This document shows positions 34,205 to 43,189 of a stretch of 49,142 nt of DNA, piece by piece; position 1 is the first letter of the stretch, and the number at the start of each line of letters is the position of its first letter. Location of the stretch: the NCBI GenBank assembly GCA_024698705.1, contig JAILQX010000043.1:1-49142 (forward strand), in the 5' to 3' direction. The notes beneath the pieces were generated by a model. That model was not told the origin of the DNA. It was given only the letters and a program-made list of their open reading frames with translations, and did not search any database. The DNA comes from Lachnospiraceae bacterium. Its GTDB lineage: Bacteria > Bacillota > Clostridia > Lachnospirales > Lachnospiraceae. A program made the position numbers and the translations under genes.

Positions 34205-34576
34205 TCACATATATTCCAGATATTCCGTAACCACGGTACTGTTCTCCACATCAATGGTTTCTTTGGTAATTATATCAGAAAGTTGCTTCCTTTCATACTC
34301 ATTCATCTTATCGATCCTGCTGTGGTGGATCGTAATGGTATAAATGATCGTTCCGTTCTCATTGACTACTTTGGTCATAGCCACTCCGGCTTGACTGTAA
34401 CCCAGTTCGGTGAGTTTTGCTCTTACATCGTCCACGTACTCCTTTTCCTGAGTGCGGTACTTTACGCTGTAATCTCCTGCTGCAGCGCGTTCCCTGCCGC
34501 TTGCCTTTATACCGAATACGCTCATAAGTATCAGTAACAACCCTATCGTTATTATCGTGATCTCAATCTTCTTCAT
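34205..34576 (-). CDS. Small membrane-anchored protein, unknown
   Basis: 123 residues: KKIEITIITIGLLLILMSVFG is a signal anchor, then a soluble domain (YVDDVRAKLTELGYSQAGVA, then TIIYTITIHHSRIDKMNEYE). GGAGGAGGAA lies right before the ATG chosen; the longer frame adds a poor 21 residues. No family recognised. Cell-surface side is predicted from the basic N-terminus. The 152 bases before it contain nothing obvious. Confidence 0.8.
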   Translation of the reverse strand: MKKIEITIITIGLLLILMSVFGIKASGRERAAAGDYSVKYRTQEKEYVDDVRAKLTELGYSQAGVAMTKVVNENGTIIYTITIHHSRIDKMNEYERKQLSDIITKETIDVENSTVVTEYLEYM

Positions 34577-34728
34577 GGGACTTCCTCCTCCAAACGCTAT
34601 CACCTGCCGGTTTTCCCGGGCATCTCTTCCGATTTTCATAAGCTTATCCTGAGCATTTCCTCTCAGATTTCCTCAGCTTCTGATATCATGATAACCGTTT
34701 ATCTGTCCCATTTATCGTACTCTTATTT

Positions 34729-35706
34729 TCAGCACGAGTATTCGATTATGAGCAATTCCACACTCAGTTTCGGATCCACGCTCCTTATCTTAACGTCCTC
34801 ATCCGCCCTTACGCATGCTTCAAGTGCCTGTCTTATCCTCTCTGCTTTGAAGCCTGCTGCCTGTCTTTCATACTTCTGTTCTATAAAAGGAGCCAGTCCG
34901 GTCTTTTCGGCTATCTGCCTGCTTCCGAATCCTTCCTCCTTAAGCTCCTTTATTTGGAGCATCATATTAAACTGTCTGCCTATAAGGGCAAGCACTCCGA
35001 AGGGTGTCTCCTTATGCTCCAGAAGGTCGTGATACATCTGAAGTGCCTGAGCCTGCTTTTTCTCTGCCATGGCAGATATCATATCAAACACCCTGCTGCC
35101 GGTACTCACTGTCACTATTTCCCTGACATCCGTGTCACTTATGGCATCTTTGTGCAATGTATAGGTAAAAAGCTTCTCCAGTTCCGTATTTATCGTGGTC
35201 ATATCGGTACCGGTCCTCTCAAGCAGAGTTTCCACGGCCCTTATGTCGATCTTTTTATTTTCTTTTTTGACACGGCCAAGTATCCATTTCCTGAGTGTCT
35301 CTTCGGGCTGCTTTACGAATTCGCATGCCCTTCCCTTTGATGAAACGACTTTAAACAGCCTGCTGCGCTTATCCACATCACTTTCATTGATGATAATGAC
35401 CGTGCTTTCGGCGCTGTCCTCAAGATATGAGGCCAGTTGCTCTCCTCCGCCTTTACACATACCGCTGTCTTCTATTAGTATGACTCTCCTGTCAGCAAAA
35501 AACGGCATGGTCTCAGCCTGATCGATCACTTCCCCGACGTTGATGTCCTTTCCCGAATACTTGTTGAAGTTCATCGTATCCCCGTCGGGCATAAGTGCAT
35601 TAAGAAGTTTATCTTTGTACTGTTTACGCAGATAATCCTCATCACCGTGGAGAAGATAACATCTTTTATATGTATTGTTGGCAATATCCTGTGCGAGCTG
35701 CTGCAT
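34729..35706 (-). CDS. holA: DNA polymerase III subunit delta
   Basis: The clamp-loader subunit that opens the beta clamp. The 325 residues show the HolA pattern: CYLLHGDEDYLRKQYKDKLL, the region PFFADRRVILIEDSG, SRVFDMISAMAEKKQAQALQ and FGVLALIGRQFNMMLQIKEL. HolA has an AAA+ fold without a working P-loop, as here. Length is typical. GAGAGG precedes the start. The usual neighbours comEC and rpsT are not on either side. Confidence 0.93.
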   Translation of the reverse strand: MQQLAQDIANNTYKRCYLLHGDEDYLRKQYKDKLLNALMPDGDTMNFNKYSGKDINVGEVIDQAETMPFFADRRVILIEDSGMCKGGGEQLASYLEDSAESTVIIINESDVDKRSRLFKVVSSKGRACEFVKQPEETLRKWILGRVKKENKKIDIRAVETLLERTGTDMTTINTELEKLFTYTLHKDAISDTDVREIVTVSTGSRVFDMISAMAEKKQAQALQMYHDLLEHKETPFGVLALIGRQFNMMLQIKELKEEGFGSRQIAEKTGLAPFIEQKYERQAAGFKAERIRQALEACVRADEDVKIRSVDPKLSVELLIIEYSC

Positions 35707-35773
35707 AATGACCTCTCTTAAACTACTATAATATTATACCTTAATGATAATTTTTTTTATATGGTTTTTTCTA

Positions 35774-35802
35774 TGGACTTAATGCGTAAAAGTGGTTACA
35801 AT
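35774..35802 (+). promoter_or_regulatory. Promoter of azlCD
   Basis: TGGACT (35774-35779), 17 bases, TACAAT (35797-35802), 50 bases before azlC. Between them and the gene GTCGGT and ACCGAC (35809-35829) form an inverted repeat, a possible operator. Confidence 0.55.
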
Positions 35803-35852
35803 GAAAATTGTCGGTTTTGCAGGTACCGACAGGTTTATAAAGAAGGACAGAT

Positions 35853-36566
35853 ATGCAAACTAACAGTCAGGCATTCAGAAAAGGAATACAACACGGTGTC
35901 CCGATAGCTCTCGGTTATTTCGCGGTGGCATTTACATTGGGGATAGTGGCCAAAAAAGCGGGTGTGACAGCACTCCAGTCATTTATCGTGTCGGCCACGA
36001 ACAGCGCCTCTGCAGGCGAATACGTCGGCTTCACGCTTATAGGTGAAAATGCGGCTTACATCGAACTCGCCATCATGACCCTTGTCGCCAATGCAAGGTA
36101 TCTTCTGCTCAGCTGTGCACTTTCCCAAAAGTTTTCCTCCGATATGCGCTTCATACACAGGTTCATCGTCGGATGGTTCGTTACGGATGAGATATTCGGC
36201 ATCAGCATATCCGTTCCCGGCAGATTAAATCCTTTCTATACATACGGTGCCGCTGCGATCTCAGTTCCGGCATGGAGCATAGGAACCTATCTCGGTGTGG
36301 TTATGGGCAATGTTCTTCCACCCAATATAGTAAGTGCACTGAGTGTGGGACTCTACGGAATGTTCATAGCGATCATCATCCCTCCTTCAAAGAGGGATAA
36401 GATCATAGCCATGCTCGTTGTCATATCGATGGTCGTAAGCTATATAGCCACTAGAGTAACGCTGTTTGCGGCGATCTCACCCGGCACAAGGACCATATTC
36501 ATAACCGTTGTGATATCCGCTGTCGCTGCCATCCTCTTTCCGCGCAGAGAAAAGGAGGCCGCATGA
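35853..36566 (+). CDS. azlC: Branched-chain amino acid exporter, large subunit AzlC
   Basis: The 237 residues have several membrane segments and the AzlC pattern: GVPIALGYFAVAFTLGIVAKKAG, SATNSASAGEYVGF, NARYLLLSCALSQ, then a hydrophobic C-terminal half. With AzlD it exports branched-chain amino acids or analogues through the membrane. AGAAGGA lies before the ATG. Its stop overlaps the azlD start by four bases (ATGA). Confidence 0.95.
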   Translation: MQTNSQAFRKGIQHGVPIALGYFAVAFTLGIVAKKAGVTALQSFIVSATNSASAGEYVGFTLIGENAAYIELAIMTLVANARYLLLSCALSQKFSSDMRFIHRFIVGWFVTDEIFGISISVPGRLNPFYTYGAAAISVPAWSIGTYLGVVMGNVLPPNIVSALSVGLYGMFIAIIIPPSKRDKIIAMLVVISMVVSYIATRVTLFAAISPGTRTIFITVVISAVAAILFPRREKEAA

Positions 36567-36877
36567 CACACAATATATACATCTACATGCTCATAATGGC
36601 GGCTGTGACATATCTTATACGTGTTCTTCCGCTTACATTGATACGTAAGGAGATCACCAATACATTCATCAGGTCATTCCTGTATTATGTTCCGTACGTC
36701 ACGCTGGCCGCAATGACATTTCCGGCCATGATGGATGCCACGGATTCGCCGCTGGCCGGCGCTGTAGCCTTTGTTTTTGCCATAATCCTGGCATGGAAGG
36801 GCGCAAGCCTCTTTGTCGTATCGGTACTTTCATGTATCATGGTATTTATCATCGAACTCATGCCGTTCATCAGGTAG
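36563..36877 (+). CDS. azlD: Branched-chain amino acid exporter, small subunit AzlD
   Basis: 104 residues with three or four membrane segments and the AzlD pattern (YLIRVLPLTLIRKEITNTFI, RSFLYYVPYVTLAAMTFPAM). Translationally coupled to azlC. A branched-chain aminotransferase gene is convergent downstream, a functional neighbour. Confidence 0.93.
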   Translation: MTHNIYIYMLIMAAVTYLIRVLPLTLIRKEITNTFIRSFLYYVPYVTLAAMTFPAMMDATDSPLAGAVAFVFAIILAWKGASLFVVSVLSCIMVFIIELMPFIR

Positions 36878-36923
36878 GGCCGATATCCTCCTGCCGGCAT
36901 CTGCATTTCATGCATTGAACATA

Positions 36924-36963
36924 AAAAAACTCCGACTGTCTTTTGACAACCGGAGTTTTATTT
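36924..36963. terminator. Bidirectional terminator between azlD and ilvE
   Basis: AAAACTCCG and CGGAGTTTT plus GTC and GAC pair around a TTTT loop. T-runs follow on both strands. It serves the convergent azlCD and ilvE transcripts. Confidence 0.85.
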
Positions 36964-36976
36964 GTCTAAGGAAATA

Positions 36977-38002
36977 TTATTCGATGACTCTTATCCATCC
37001 TTCGGGTGCTTCGATCTTACCCATCTGGATACCGATAAGCGTATCATACAGCTTCTTGGTAACAGGTCCCATCTCTGACATTCCCGAAGGGAAGCATATC
37101 TCCTTGCCGTGGTCCACGACCTTGCCTACGGGAGAGATGACTGCTGCAGTTCCGCAAAGACCGCATTCTGCCATATCCTTGAGTTCATCAAAGTAAATCT
37201 CTCTCTCCTCAGCTTCGAGTCCGAGATAATCCTTTGCAACCTGCACGAGTGAACGTCTTGTGATAGAGGGAAGGATACTGTTTGACTTGGGTGTAACGAC
37301 CTTGCCATCCTTTGTGACGAAGAGGAAGTTTGCTCCGCCTGTCTCCTCTACCTTTGTACGTGTCTTGGGATCGAGATACATGTTCTCGTCAAATCCTTCT
37401 TCATGTGCCGTTACGATGGCATGTAAGCTCATGGCATAATTAAGGCCTGCCTTAATGTGTCCCGTTCCGTTCGGGGCTGCTCTGTCAAAATCTGAAACCT
37501 TGATCGTAAGAGGCTTTACGCCGCCCTTAAAATAAGGTCCTACAGGTGTCGTGAATGTCCTGAACTGATAATCGTTGGCGGGCTTAACACCTATAACGGG
37601 GTTGATGCCGAACATATAAGGTCTGATATACAATGTCGCGCCCGAACCAAAAGGAGGTACCCACGCAAGATTTGCCTTTACAACCTTATCGATCGCATCT
37701 ATGAATCTATCCTTGGGAAATACCGGCATTTCAAGCCTTTTAGCCGAATCCATCATACGTTCGGCGTTGAGATCCGGTCTGAAGACCACGACTTTGCCTG
37801 CTTCCGTTGTATACGCTTTCATACCTTCGAATATGGTCTGTGCATATTGCAATACGCCTGCACATTCACTCATGGTAATCATGTCATCTTCGGTAATCAC
37901 GCCTTCATCCCAAGCACCATCGGTGTAGTTGGAAACATAACGGTAATCGGTCTTTACATAGCCAAAACCCAGATTGGCCCAGTCGATGTTCTTTTTTTCC
38001 AT
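36977..38002 (-). CDS. ilvE: Branched-chain amino acid aminotransferase
   Basis: Interconverts Leu/Ile/Val and their keto acids with glutamate, using pyridoxal phosphate (fold-type IV). Motifs: LQYAQTIFEGMKAY, GSGATLYIRPYMFG, KAGLNYAMSLHAIVTAHEEGFDE, KVEETGGANFLFVTKDG and SILPSITRRSLVQVAKD. 341 residues fits the BCAT II group. Next to the branched-chain exporter azlCD but transcribed toward it. Confidence 0.96.
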   Translation of the reverse strand: MEKKNIDWANLGFGYVKTDYRYVSNYTDGAWDEGVITEDDMITMSECAGVLQYAQTIFEGMKAYTTEAGKVVVFRPDLNAERMMDSAKRLEMPVFPKDRFIDAIDKVVKANLAWVPPFGSGATLYIRPYMFGINPVIGVKPANDYQFRTFTTPVGPYFKGGVKPLTIKVSDFDRAAPNGTGHIKAGLNYAMSLHAIVTAHEEGFDENMYLDPKTRTKVEETGGANFLFVTKDGKVVTPKSNSILPSITRRSLVQVAKDYLGLEAEEREIYFDELKDMAECGLCGTAAVISPVGKVVDHGKEICFPSGMSEMGPVTKKLYDTLIGIQMGKIEAPEGWIRVIE

Positions 38003-38044
38003 AGTTTTGTCCTTCTTTCTTAATGTGATTTAACAATCTTCTAT

Positions 38045-38073
38045 ATTCTAAACCTTAATTTCTTTATTGTAAA
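38045..38073 (-). promoter_or_regulatory. Promoter of ilvE
   Basis: On the minus strand TTTACA (38073-38068), 17 bases, TAGAAT (38050-38045), 43 bases before ilvE. No T-box leader is seen. Confidence 0.7.
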
Positions 38074-38097
38074 GTGTTGTAAATTGTATGAAAATTC

Positions 38098-38126
38098 TTG
38101 TTTAACGTGCGCATTTGGTGTAAAAT
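38098..38126 (+). promoter_or_regulatory. Promoter of the EAL-HDOD gene
   Basis: TTGTTT (38098-38103), 17 bases, TAAAAT (38121-38126), about 60 bases before the chosen start. Divergent from ilvE. Confidence 0.6.
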
Positions 38127-38185
38127 TTATATATACTTATGTAAGTTTTACAATCATAATGTTGTTTACCTACAGGGGGTTGCAT

Positions 38186-39439
38186 ATGCTAGTAACATTA
38201 ATTCCTTTATTTGACGAAAGTATGTCGGTTAAGGCTTATTCCATATCCAGCCAAAAAAAGAATTTTTTACTTGAGCCGACTTATATGAGTGCAGCGACAC
38301 AGGTTGATGCCGTGAATGTTCCCAGTTTCGAGATCATCGAGAGTCTGGGTATCAATACACTGTCAGCTGACAATGAGTTATTTGTTCCCATAAGCAGCGT
38401 TTCTCTTTTCTCGGATCTTGTCACGGAATGCAAGGCTCCGCATAACCGCATAGTCCTGTTGCTTGATAAGACGGTCCTTCCCGAGGATATATATATCGAA
38501 AGGATAACCGCTCTCAAGCAGACAGGTTTCAAATTTGCGATAAAGAATCTCAACGTTCCTGATTTTGAACCGTACAGATCCATACTCAAGCTTATGGATT
38601 ATATCTTACTGAACCATCAGAAGATCGTTATTTCCAAAGCAAAGATATATTTCAACCAGGTTTATCCCCATCTCAAACTGATCGCAAGCGGCATCAGTTC
38701 CATGGGTATATTTGACAGCCTTAAGTTTGAAGGCGGTTACAAGTTCTATGAAGGTGAATTCTACCGTATGCCCGTAACAAAGGGCGATACCGAAGTTTCT
38801 CCTTTGAAGATCAACTATATAGCACTTTTGAACCTGGTCAACAGCGATGACTTCGAGCTTACCGAAGCGGCCGACATAATAGGTCGTGATACGGCTCTCA
38901 TCATAGCCCTGCTCAAGATGGTCAACAAGATCAACAGATCATCCACGGAGATCACTTCTATCCGTCATGCGGCTGCGATGCTCGGTCAGAAAGAACTTAA
39001 AAAATGGATCACGACAGCCATCACCCAGCAGCTTTGTGCGGACAGACCCAGCGAGATCACTCGTCTCTCTCTGTTACGTGCCAAGTTTGCCGAAAACCTC
39101 GCCGGAACATTCGAACTCGGGGTTCAGGCTTCGGAGCTTTTCCTTATGGGATTGTTCTCGGTTGTCGATCTCATACTCAACAAACCCATGGATCAGGCAC
39201 TTGATCTTCTCAAAGTTACCAAGAACATCAACAGTGCCCTTATAGATCACGCCGGTCCCTACGTGGACGTACTCGACTTTATCAAACTCTATGAGGCTGC
39301 AGACTGGCAGGCTGTATCAAGGATCATGCTCCTCAACAACATTCCGATGGAAGCAGTTCATGATGCATACATCTCTTCACTTGAATGGTACAGAGATCTG
39401 TTCCATGACATCGATAACACGAATGATAATCAAGTATAA
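38186..39439 (+). CDS. EAL-HDOD (YuxH-like) signalling protein
   Basis: The chosen ATG (MLVTLIPLFDESM) has GGGGGT six bases upstream; a longer frame is not supported. In 417 residues the N-terminal half is a degenerate EAL-like domain (no EAL motif; it ends GGYKFYEGEFYRMP, corresponding to the G-x-F/YFQGYFFSKP segment of EAL proteins). The C-terminal half is an HDOD domain (INYIALLNLVNSDDF, KMVNKINRSSTEITSIRHAA, GQKELKKWITTAI). EAL-HDOD proteins are usually not phosphodiesterases but part of c-di-GMP or stress signalling. The missing catalytic residues support that. Confidence 0.88.
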   Translation: MLVTLIPLFDESMSVKAYSISSQKKNFLLEPTYMSAATQVDAVNVPSFEIIESLGINTLSADNELFVPISSVSLFSDLVTECKAPHNRIVLLLDKTVLPEDIYIERITALKQTGFKFAIKNLNVPDFEPYRSILKLMDYILLNHQKIVISKAKIYFNQVYPHLKLIASGISSMGIFDSLKFEGGYKFYEGEFYRMPVTKGDTEVSPLKINYIALLNLVNSDDFELTEAADIIGRDTALIIALLKMVNKINRSSTEITSIRHAAAMLGQKELKKWITTAITQQLCADRPSEITRLSLLRAKFAENLAGTFELGVQASELFLMGLFSVVDLILNKPMDQALDLLKVTKNINSALIDHAGPYVDVLDFIKLYEAADWQAVSRIMLLNNIPMEAVHDAYISSLEWYRDLFHDIDNTNDNQV

Positions 39440-39462
39440 GAGCATATTTCATAACAACAAAC

Positions 39463-39496
39463 AAGGGTCGGCAAATGCCGGCCCTTGATCTTTTTA
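39463..39496. terminator. Terminator between the EAL-HDOD and nitroreductase genes
   Basis: AAGGGTCGGCA and TGCCGGCCCTT form an 11-bp stem with a two-base loop, followed on the plus strand by GATCTTTTTATT. On the minus strand GTTTGTTGTT follows, so it may serve both convergent genes. Confidence 0.9.
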
Positions 39497-39523
39497 TTCG
39501 TTTCAGATAACTTTTCTCTCAGC

Positions 39524-40063
39524 CTAAAAGAACTTTGTAACATCCTCGGGTGCTTTTCTGTTTGGCTTTGGCGGATCATTTTCCCTTACTCCAACAGAGA
39601 TGACCGAAACTATCTCCTGTGATTCCGGTATGCCGAAACGTTCCCTGAGCTTTGTTACATCCCTTATACCCATGATCAATGTGTCATAACCGGTCTCTCT
39701 TGCTTTGAGGACGAGGTTCTCATTCTGCAAGCCAAGGTCATATACGCCCCATTTATCACCGAGTTCGTTGGTCGGAGAACCGTCTCTCTCAAATCCGGAT
39801 CTCTTTGTCTCATAAGCCGTGATGATAATGGCTACGGCATTCTGACAGTTATTGGCATTGAATTCGGGAAGACACTGGTTCTTTATAAAATTCATGGCGT
39901 CCTCACTCATGGCTACATAGTAACGTCCTGTCTGTGAATTCTTCCAGGTGGGTGCCTGAATCGCAGCGTCTATCATAACCTTTATCTGGTCTTCGCTGAT
40001 CCTCATCTGCGGTTTGTATTGTCTGATACTTCTTCTGCTTTCCAAAAGCTGTGCAAATTCCAT
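39524..40063 (-). CDS. Nitroreductase family protein
   Basis: 179 residues of the FMN-dependent nitroreductase fold: LLESRRSIRQYKP (FMN phosphate-binding), AAIQAPTWKNSQTGRYYV, VYDLGLQNENLVLKARETGYDTLIMGIRD. The ATG of MEFAQLLESRRS has AAGGAGG five bases upstream; a frame reaching 10 codons further is less likely. Substrate unknown; probably a NAD(P)H-dependent reductase. Monocistronic. Confidence 0.93.
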   Translation of the reverse strand: MEFAQLLESRRSIRQYKPQMRISEDQIKVMIDAAIQAPTWKNSQTGRYYVAMSEDAMNFIKNQCLPEFNANNCQNAVAIIITAYETKRSGFERDGSPTNELGDKWGVYDLGLQNENLVLKARETGYDTLIMGIRDVTKLRERFGIPESQEIVSVISVGVRENDPPKPNRKAPEDVTKFF

Positions 40064-40212
40064 ACTGTCCTCCTTATACTTAACAAAATCCAAATACTAA
40101 AAAGAGTATACCTCAAATCACAGCTCTGTAAAAGTAAAAGTTCATGCTCTCACCCCGCATGTTTACACTATGGAGTTCTGTCTGTTCACGCTACGGGTTC
40201 CTCCTGCCGGAC

Positions 40213-40527
40213 CTAATCCAGTATCTTTACGGCAGTTCCGTAGGCAATGACTTCCGCAGCACTCTGCATAACCTGTGACGACCCGTATCTTACACCAACG
40301 ACAGCATCGGCTCCCATTGCTTCCGCCTCATCTACCATCCTCTTGGTAGCAAGCTGTCTGGCTTCATTTAACATTTCCGTATATCCGACGATCTCTCCGC
40401 CGACCAGAGTCTTCACTCCCGCCATGATATCACGTCCGATATTCTTGGTCTGAACAATAGTCCCCTTTACAATACCCAATGCTTCAATCTCTTTTCCGGG
40501 AATACAATCAATACTTACCAGCTTCAT
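40213..40527 (-). CDS. YbjQ / UPF0145 family protein
   Basis: 104 residues with the YbjQ pattern: IPGKEIEALGIVKGTIVQTK, DIMAGVKTLVGGEIVGYTEML, ADAVVGVRYGSSQVM. Structures show a pentamer; function is not established. Its start lies inside the last 20 bases of the MerR gene, a translational coupling. Third gene of the YhfC-MerR-YbjQ operon. Confidence 0.93.
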   Translation of the reverse strand: MKLVSIDCIPGKEIEALGIVKGTIVQTKNIGRDIMAGVKTLVGGEIVGYTEMLNEARQLATKRMVDEAEAMGADAVVGVRYGSSQVMQSAAEVIAYGTAVKILD

Positions 40528-41149
40528 CCAATTCTCCTCCTTTGATCTCTTTGATACGCTGCTTTAATGCATATAATACACATATGATTATCACTGACGG
40601 AAAGATCAGCATCACCAGCAGGACACCCACCGGCATCTCTTCCGTCAAAAAAGCATATACGATCGCTGTTGACCATCCCAGCATTACCAGGATGACTGTC
40701 ACTGCCGCGATTATAGCTCCGGTTTTTCTTACCGTTACATCTTCTTTCTTAACATCCATAAATCGAACCCCTCCTTTTACCTGTTCATTCATGCGCTCCA
40801 GGTATTCACCGGCGTTTATGGCTTCGAATTCGGAATTCTGTGAAGAGATAAGATCGCACATATCCTTCATGTGGTCTATATCATGCTGCCTGTGAGTAAG
40901 CTCAATGCTGTGTCTGTCCATACAATCCTTCATTGTAATGCTGCCGCTTATGAGTTTTCTTATATCTTCGCAGGATACATCCAGCATCCTTAAGAGTTTT
41001 ATCTTCTTTAGCCGTTCCACATCGTTCAGGTCATAGTCCCTGTAACCGTTTTCGGGATTACGGTTCGGTGCGACCAGTTCCTGTTCTTCATAGAATCTGA
41101 TATTCTTTTTGGTGATACCCACCAGTTCTTCTACCTGATTGATCTTCAT
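40508..41149 (-). CDS. Membrane-spanning MerR family regulator
   Basis: 213 residues. Residues 1-70 are a MerR winged helix (INQVEELVGITKKNIRFYEE, ENGYRDYDLNDVERLKKIKLL), then a coiled coil (LTHRQHDIDHMKDMCDLIS). Unlike soluble MerR proteins, the C-terminus has two transmembrane segments (TGAIIAAVTVILVMLGWSTAIVYAFL and VGVLLVMLIFPSVIIICVLYAL), so the DNA-binding part is tethered to the membrane. The GGGGGAA site fits the second ATG; the first, three bases earlier, is an alternative. It overlaps the YbjQ start and follows the YhfC-like protease gene. Confidence 0.9.
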   Translation of the reverse strand: MKINQVEELVGITKKNIRFYEEQELVAPNRNPENGYRDYDLNDVERLKKIKLLRMLDVSCEDIRKLISGSITMKDCMDRHSIELTHRQHDIDHMKDMCDLISSQNSEFEAINAGEYLERMNEQVKGGVRFMDVKKEDVTVRKTGAIIAAVTVILVMLGWSTAIVYAFLTEEMPVGVLLVMLIFPSVIIICVLYALKQRIKEIKGGELDEAGKY

Positions 41150-41199
41150 CATTTCCCCCGATCAGTCCGCCTTGGAGCTTTTACGCTGTCTCGACTTGT

Positions 41200-42036
41200 T
41201 TAAGCCTCATCCCGCTTATAAAGCAGGAAGTATCCACAGGCAAATATGCCACCGCCGATCACCGCGCATATACCTTCAAGCGCCCACATTGACAAGTTAA
41301 CTATATTCAATAAGACCAGACCCGCTGCAAAATCCATTGCCGTATGAAGTAGTATCGCAAGCGGATACAACCAGAATCTGTCTTTATCCCTGCATGCATA
41401 GAAAACAAGTATTGATGCGCCTACATGAAATAACACGGCAAATACTCTTTCCACTACGTTCTGTGCCAGGAATCCGAATGAAAGGGTTGCAAGCTGCTCT
41501 GCCATTATTTTTCCCTCATTCACTTTACCCGGATCCACTGCTGCCAACTGATCTACCATGAGACCGTATGTGCCATTGTTTATCATCATGGCATAGACCA
41601 GATACACTATAAAGTTTACCCCCAAAACAAATAATACTTCCACACCGCCATGTCCTATTCCGTAGGAAATGGAAGTTTCCCTGTTCTTCTTATTTTTCAG
41701 GATCGTCTTAAATGCCACCAGTCTTCCGGTCTCCTCAAATAATCCCGGGAAGAGTCCTAACATAAAAGCCAGCAATACCGCATGTGCACCGAAAAAAGTG
41801 CTTGCCGGGTGATCTTTAAGTCCCATGGTCGCAGGGAACAGCAGCGCATTCTGGATCAGCTTTTCTACGACCACAAATACAATAAATGTTACCGCACCGA
41901 TGATAATGGTCTTAAATGATTCCTTTTTCTTGACTTTCCATATGATGGCTATCAATATCGGTACAACTATCCATATGATCAGCCCGGCTGTCAGCAGTGT
42001 GATCTGTCCTGAACCGACTTTTGCATATTCATCCAT
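41200..42036 (-). CDS. YhfC-like intramembrane protease
   Basis: 278 residues with about seven membrane segments. The motifs PGLFEETGRLVAFKTI (Glu-Glu pair) and SYGIGHGGVEVLFVLG (His) match the glutamic-type intramembrane protease family YhfC/CPBP. AAAGGAG lies before the chosen ATG (MDEYAKVG); the longer frame adds 16 doubtful residues. First gene of the operon with the membrane MerR and YbjQ, behind a MerR-type promoter. Confidence 0.85.
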   Translation of the reverse strand: MDEYAKVGSGQITLLTAGLIIWIVVPILIAIIWKVKKKESFKTIIIGAVTFIVFVVVEKLIQNALLFPATMGLKDHPASTFFGAHAVLLAFMLGLFPGLFEETGRLVAFKTILKNKKNRETSISYGIGHGGVEVLFVLGVNFIVYLVYAMMINNGTYGLMVDQLAAVDPGKVNEGKIMAEQLATLSFGFLAQNVVERVFAVLFHVGASILVFYACRDKDRFWLYPLAILLHTAMDFAAGLVLLNIVNLSMWALEGICAVIGGGIFACGYFLLYKRDEA

Positions 42037-42133
42037 ATCAATTATCTCTCCTTTGTCCCATTGTTGCATTACGGCTGTCTTCACGTGTCATGACTGCCTT
42101 ATCTTTGCGTGTCCGGATCGCTTTGATGAGCTG

Positions 42134-42164
42134 AATATAGACCTTCCACAAGGTGTAAGGTCAA
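42134..42164 (-). promoter_or_regulatory. MerR-type promoter with 19-bp spacer
   Basis: On the minus strand TTGACC (42164-42159), exactly 19 bases, TATATT (42139-42134). The spacer region carries a dyad: GACCTT and AAGGTC arms, with CAC and GTG inside. MerR-family activators are known to untwist such long-spacer promoters. The local membrane MerR is the obvious candidate. Confidence 0.85.
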
Positions 42165-42192
42165 TAGTTTTTTCAAAAAAAGTCAAAAAAAT

Positions 42193-42228
42193 TTCTATTT
42201 GTCCGGAAATATGTTCTATTTGTCCCGG
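42193..42228. repeat. Direct repeat TTCTATTTGTCC(C)GG upstream of the YhfC promoter
   Basis: Two copies, 42193-42206 and 42214-42228, separated by seven bases. CCGGGAC and GTCCCGG (42222-42228, 42241-42247) form a small stem just after the corA stop. These may be regulator sites or part of the corA terminator. Confidence 0.45.
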
Positions 42229-42249
42229 ATTTTCCCCGCCCGGGACAGT

Positions 42250-43170
42250 CTAGAGCATTTTTTTCTTTTTGAATACGAATATACTTCCGATGACGATCAG
42301 GATGCACACAGCGATCAGAATGGGGTAAGACCATCTGTATTCAAACTCGGGCATGTATCTGAAATTCATCCCATACCAGCCCACGATAAGGGTCAACGGC
42401 ATGAAGATGGTGGAAATAACAGTCAGAAAAGCCAGGTTTTTGTTCTGTTTTTCATCGGTTTTGGTCTGATTTAGGTCTCTCAACTGTATCGTGAATTCAA
42501 CAAGTGTGATGACTCTTTCGTACAGTCTCTGGATCCTCTGGGTTACAAGGCGGAAATATCTCTCATTTTCCTCTTTGAAGAAATGATTCTCATTTTCCTC
42601 GAATTCCTGGCATACATCTATCATTTCGGCATAGTGGAGTTTCAGATCCCTGAGATCATTTCTGATCTGCGCTATCTCCTCAAGTACGGTTTCGGTATTT
42701 CCCGAAAATATCCTGTTTTCGATGTCATCGAGCTGCTTATCATAGCGGTTCAGCATCCCCGCATCGTCAGATATAAGCTGCTCCAAAAAATCATACAGGA
42801 ATCGTTCCAGACATGGATTGACCAGCTTTTTGCTCTGGGCGATCTTCTCTACAGTGCGTCCTGCGAGTCCCTCATCATCTATAAAAATGATACCTTTTTC
42901 ATCCAGTGAAAAAGCAAACTGCTTTGGCGGAGCCGATACTTTATTTCTGTCCAGTATCAGGAACTTTCCCGTTATGGAATCATAATTGACTTCGGCGCGG
43001 GTGCTGTTGATATGCTGGTTGTTGAATTCCCATTCGATACCCATATCAAATTCCGCATTGTGCTCCTTCCATTCCTCACCGCTTAAGACCATGACAAATT
43101 GAAAATCTGTCTTCTTGTACGATGACATATTGACCGGTTCCAGTTTTTCACCAATTTTATAACTTTGCAT
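42250..43170 (-). CDS. CorA family magnesium/divalent metal transporter
   Basis: 306 residues: a large soluble N-terminal funnel with long helices (NRYDKQLDDIENRIFSGN, LRDLKLHYAEMIDVCQEFEE), then two C-terminal transmembrane helices. The first ends in the signature YGMNF, the CorA selectivity filter GMN, and the second is followed by the basic KKKKML. It carries Mg2+ or related ions inward. It follows the GH32 gene after 19 bases, a likely operon. Confidence 0.93.
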   Translation of the reverse strand: MQSYKIGEKLEPVNMSSYKKTDFQFVMVLSGEEWKEHNAEFDMGIEWEFNNQHINSTRAEVNYDSITGKFLILDRNKVSAPPKQFAFSLDEKGIIFIDDEGLAGRTVEKIAQSKKLVNPCLERFLYDFLEQLISDDAGMLNRYDKQLDDIENRIFSGNTETVLEEIAQIRNDLRDLKLHYAEMIDVCQEFEENENHFFKEENERYFRLVTQRIQRLYERVITLVEFTIQLRDLNQTKTDEKQNKNLAFLTVISTIFMPLTLIVGWYGMNFRYMPEFEYRWSYPILIAVCILIVIGSIFVFKKKKML

Positions 43171-43189
43171 GTTGCCTCCGTTTCCGTCT

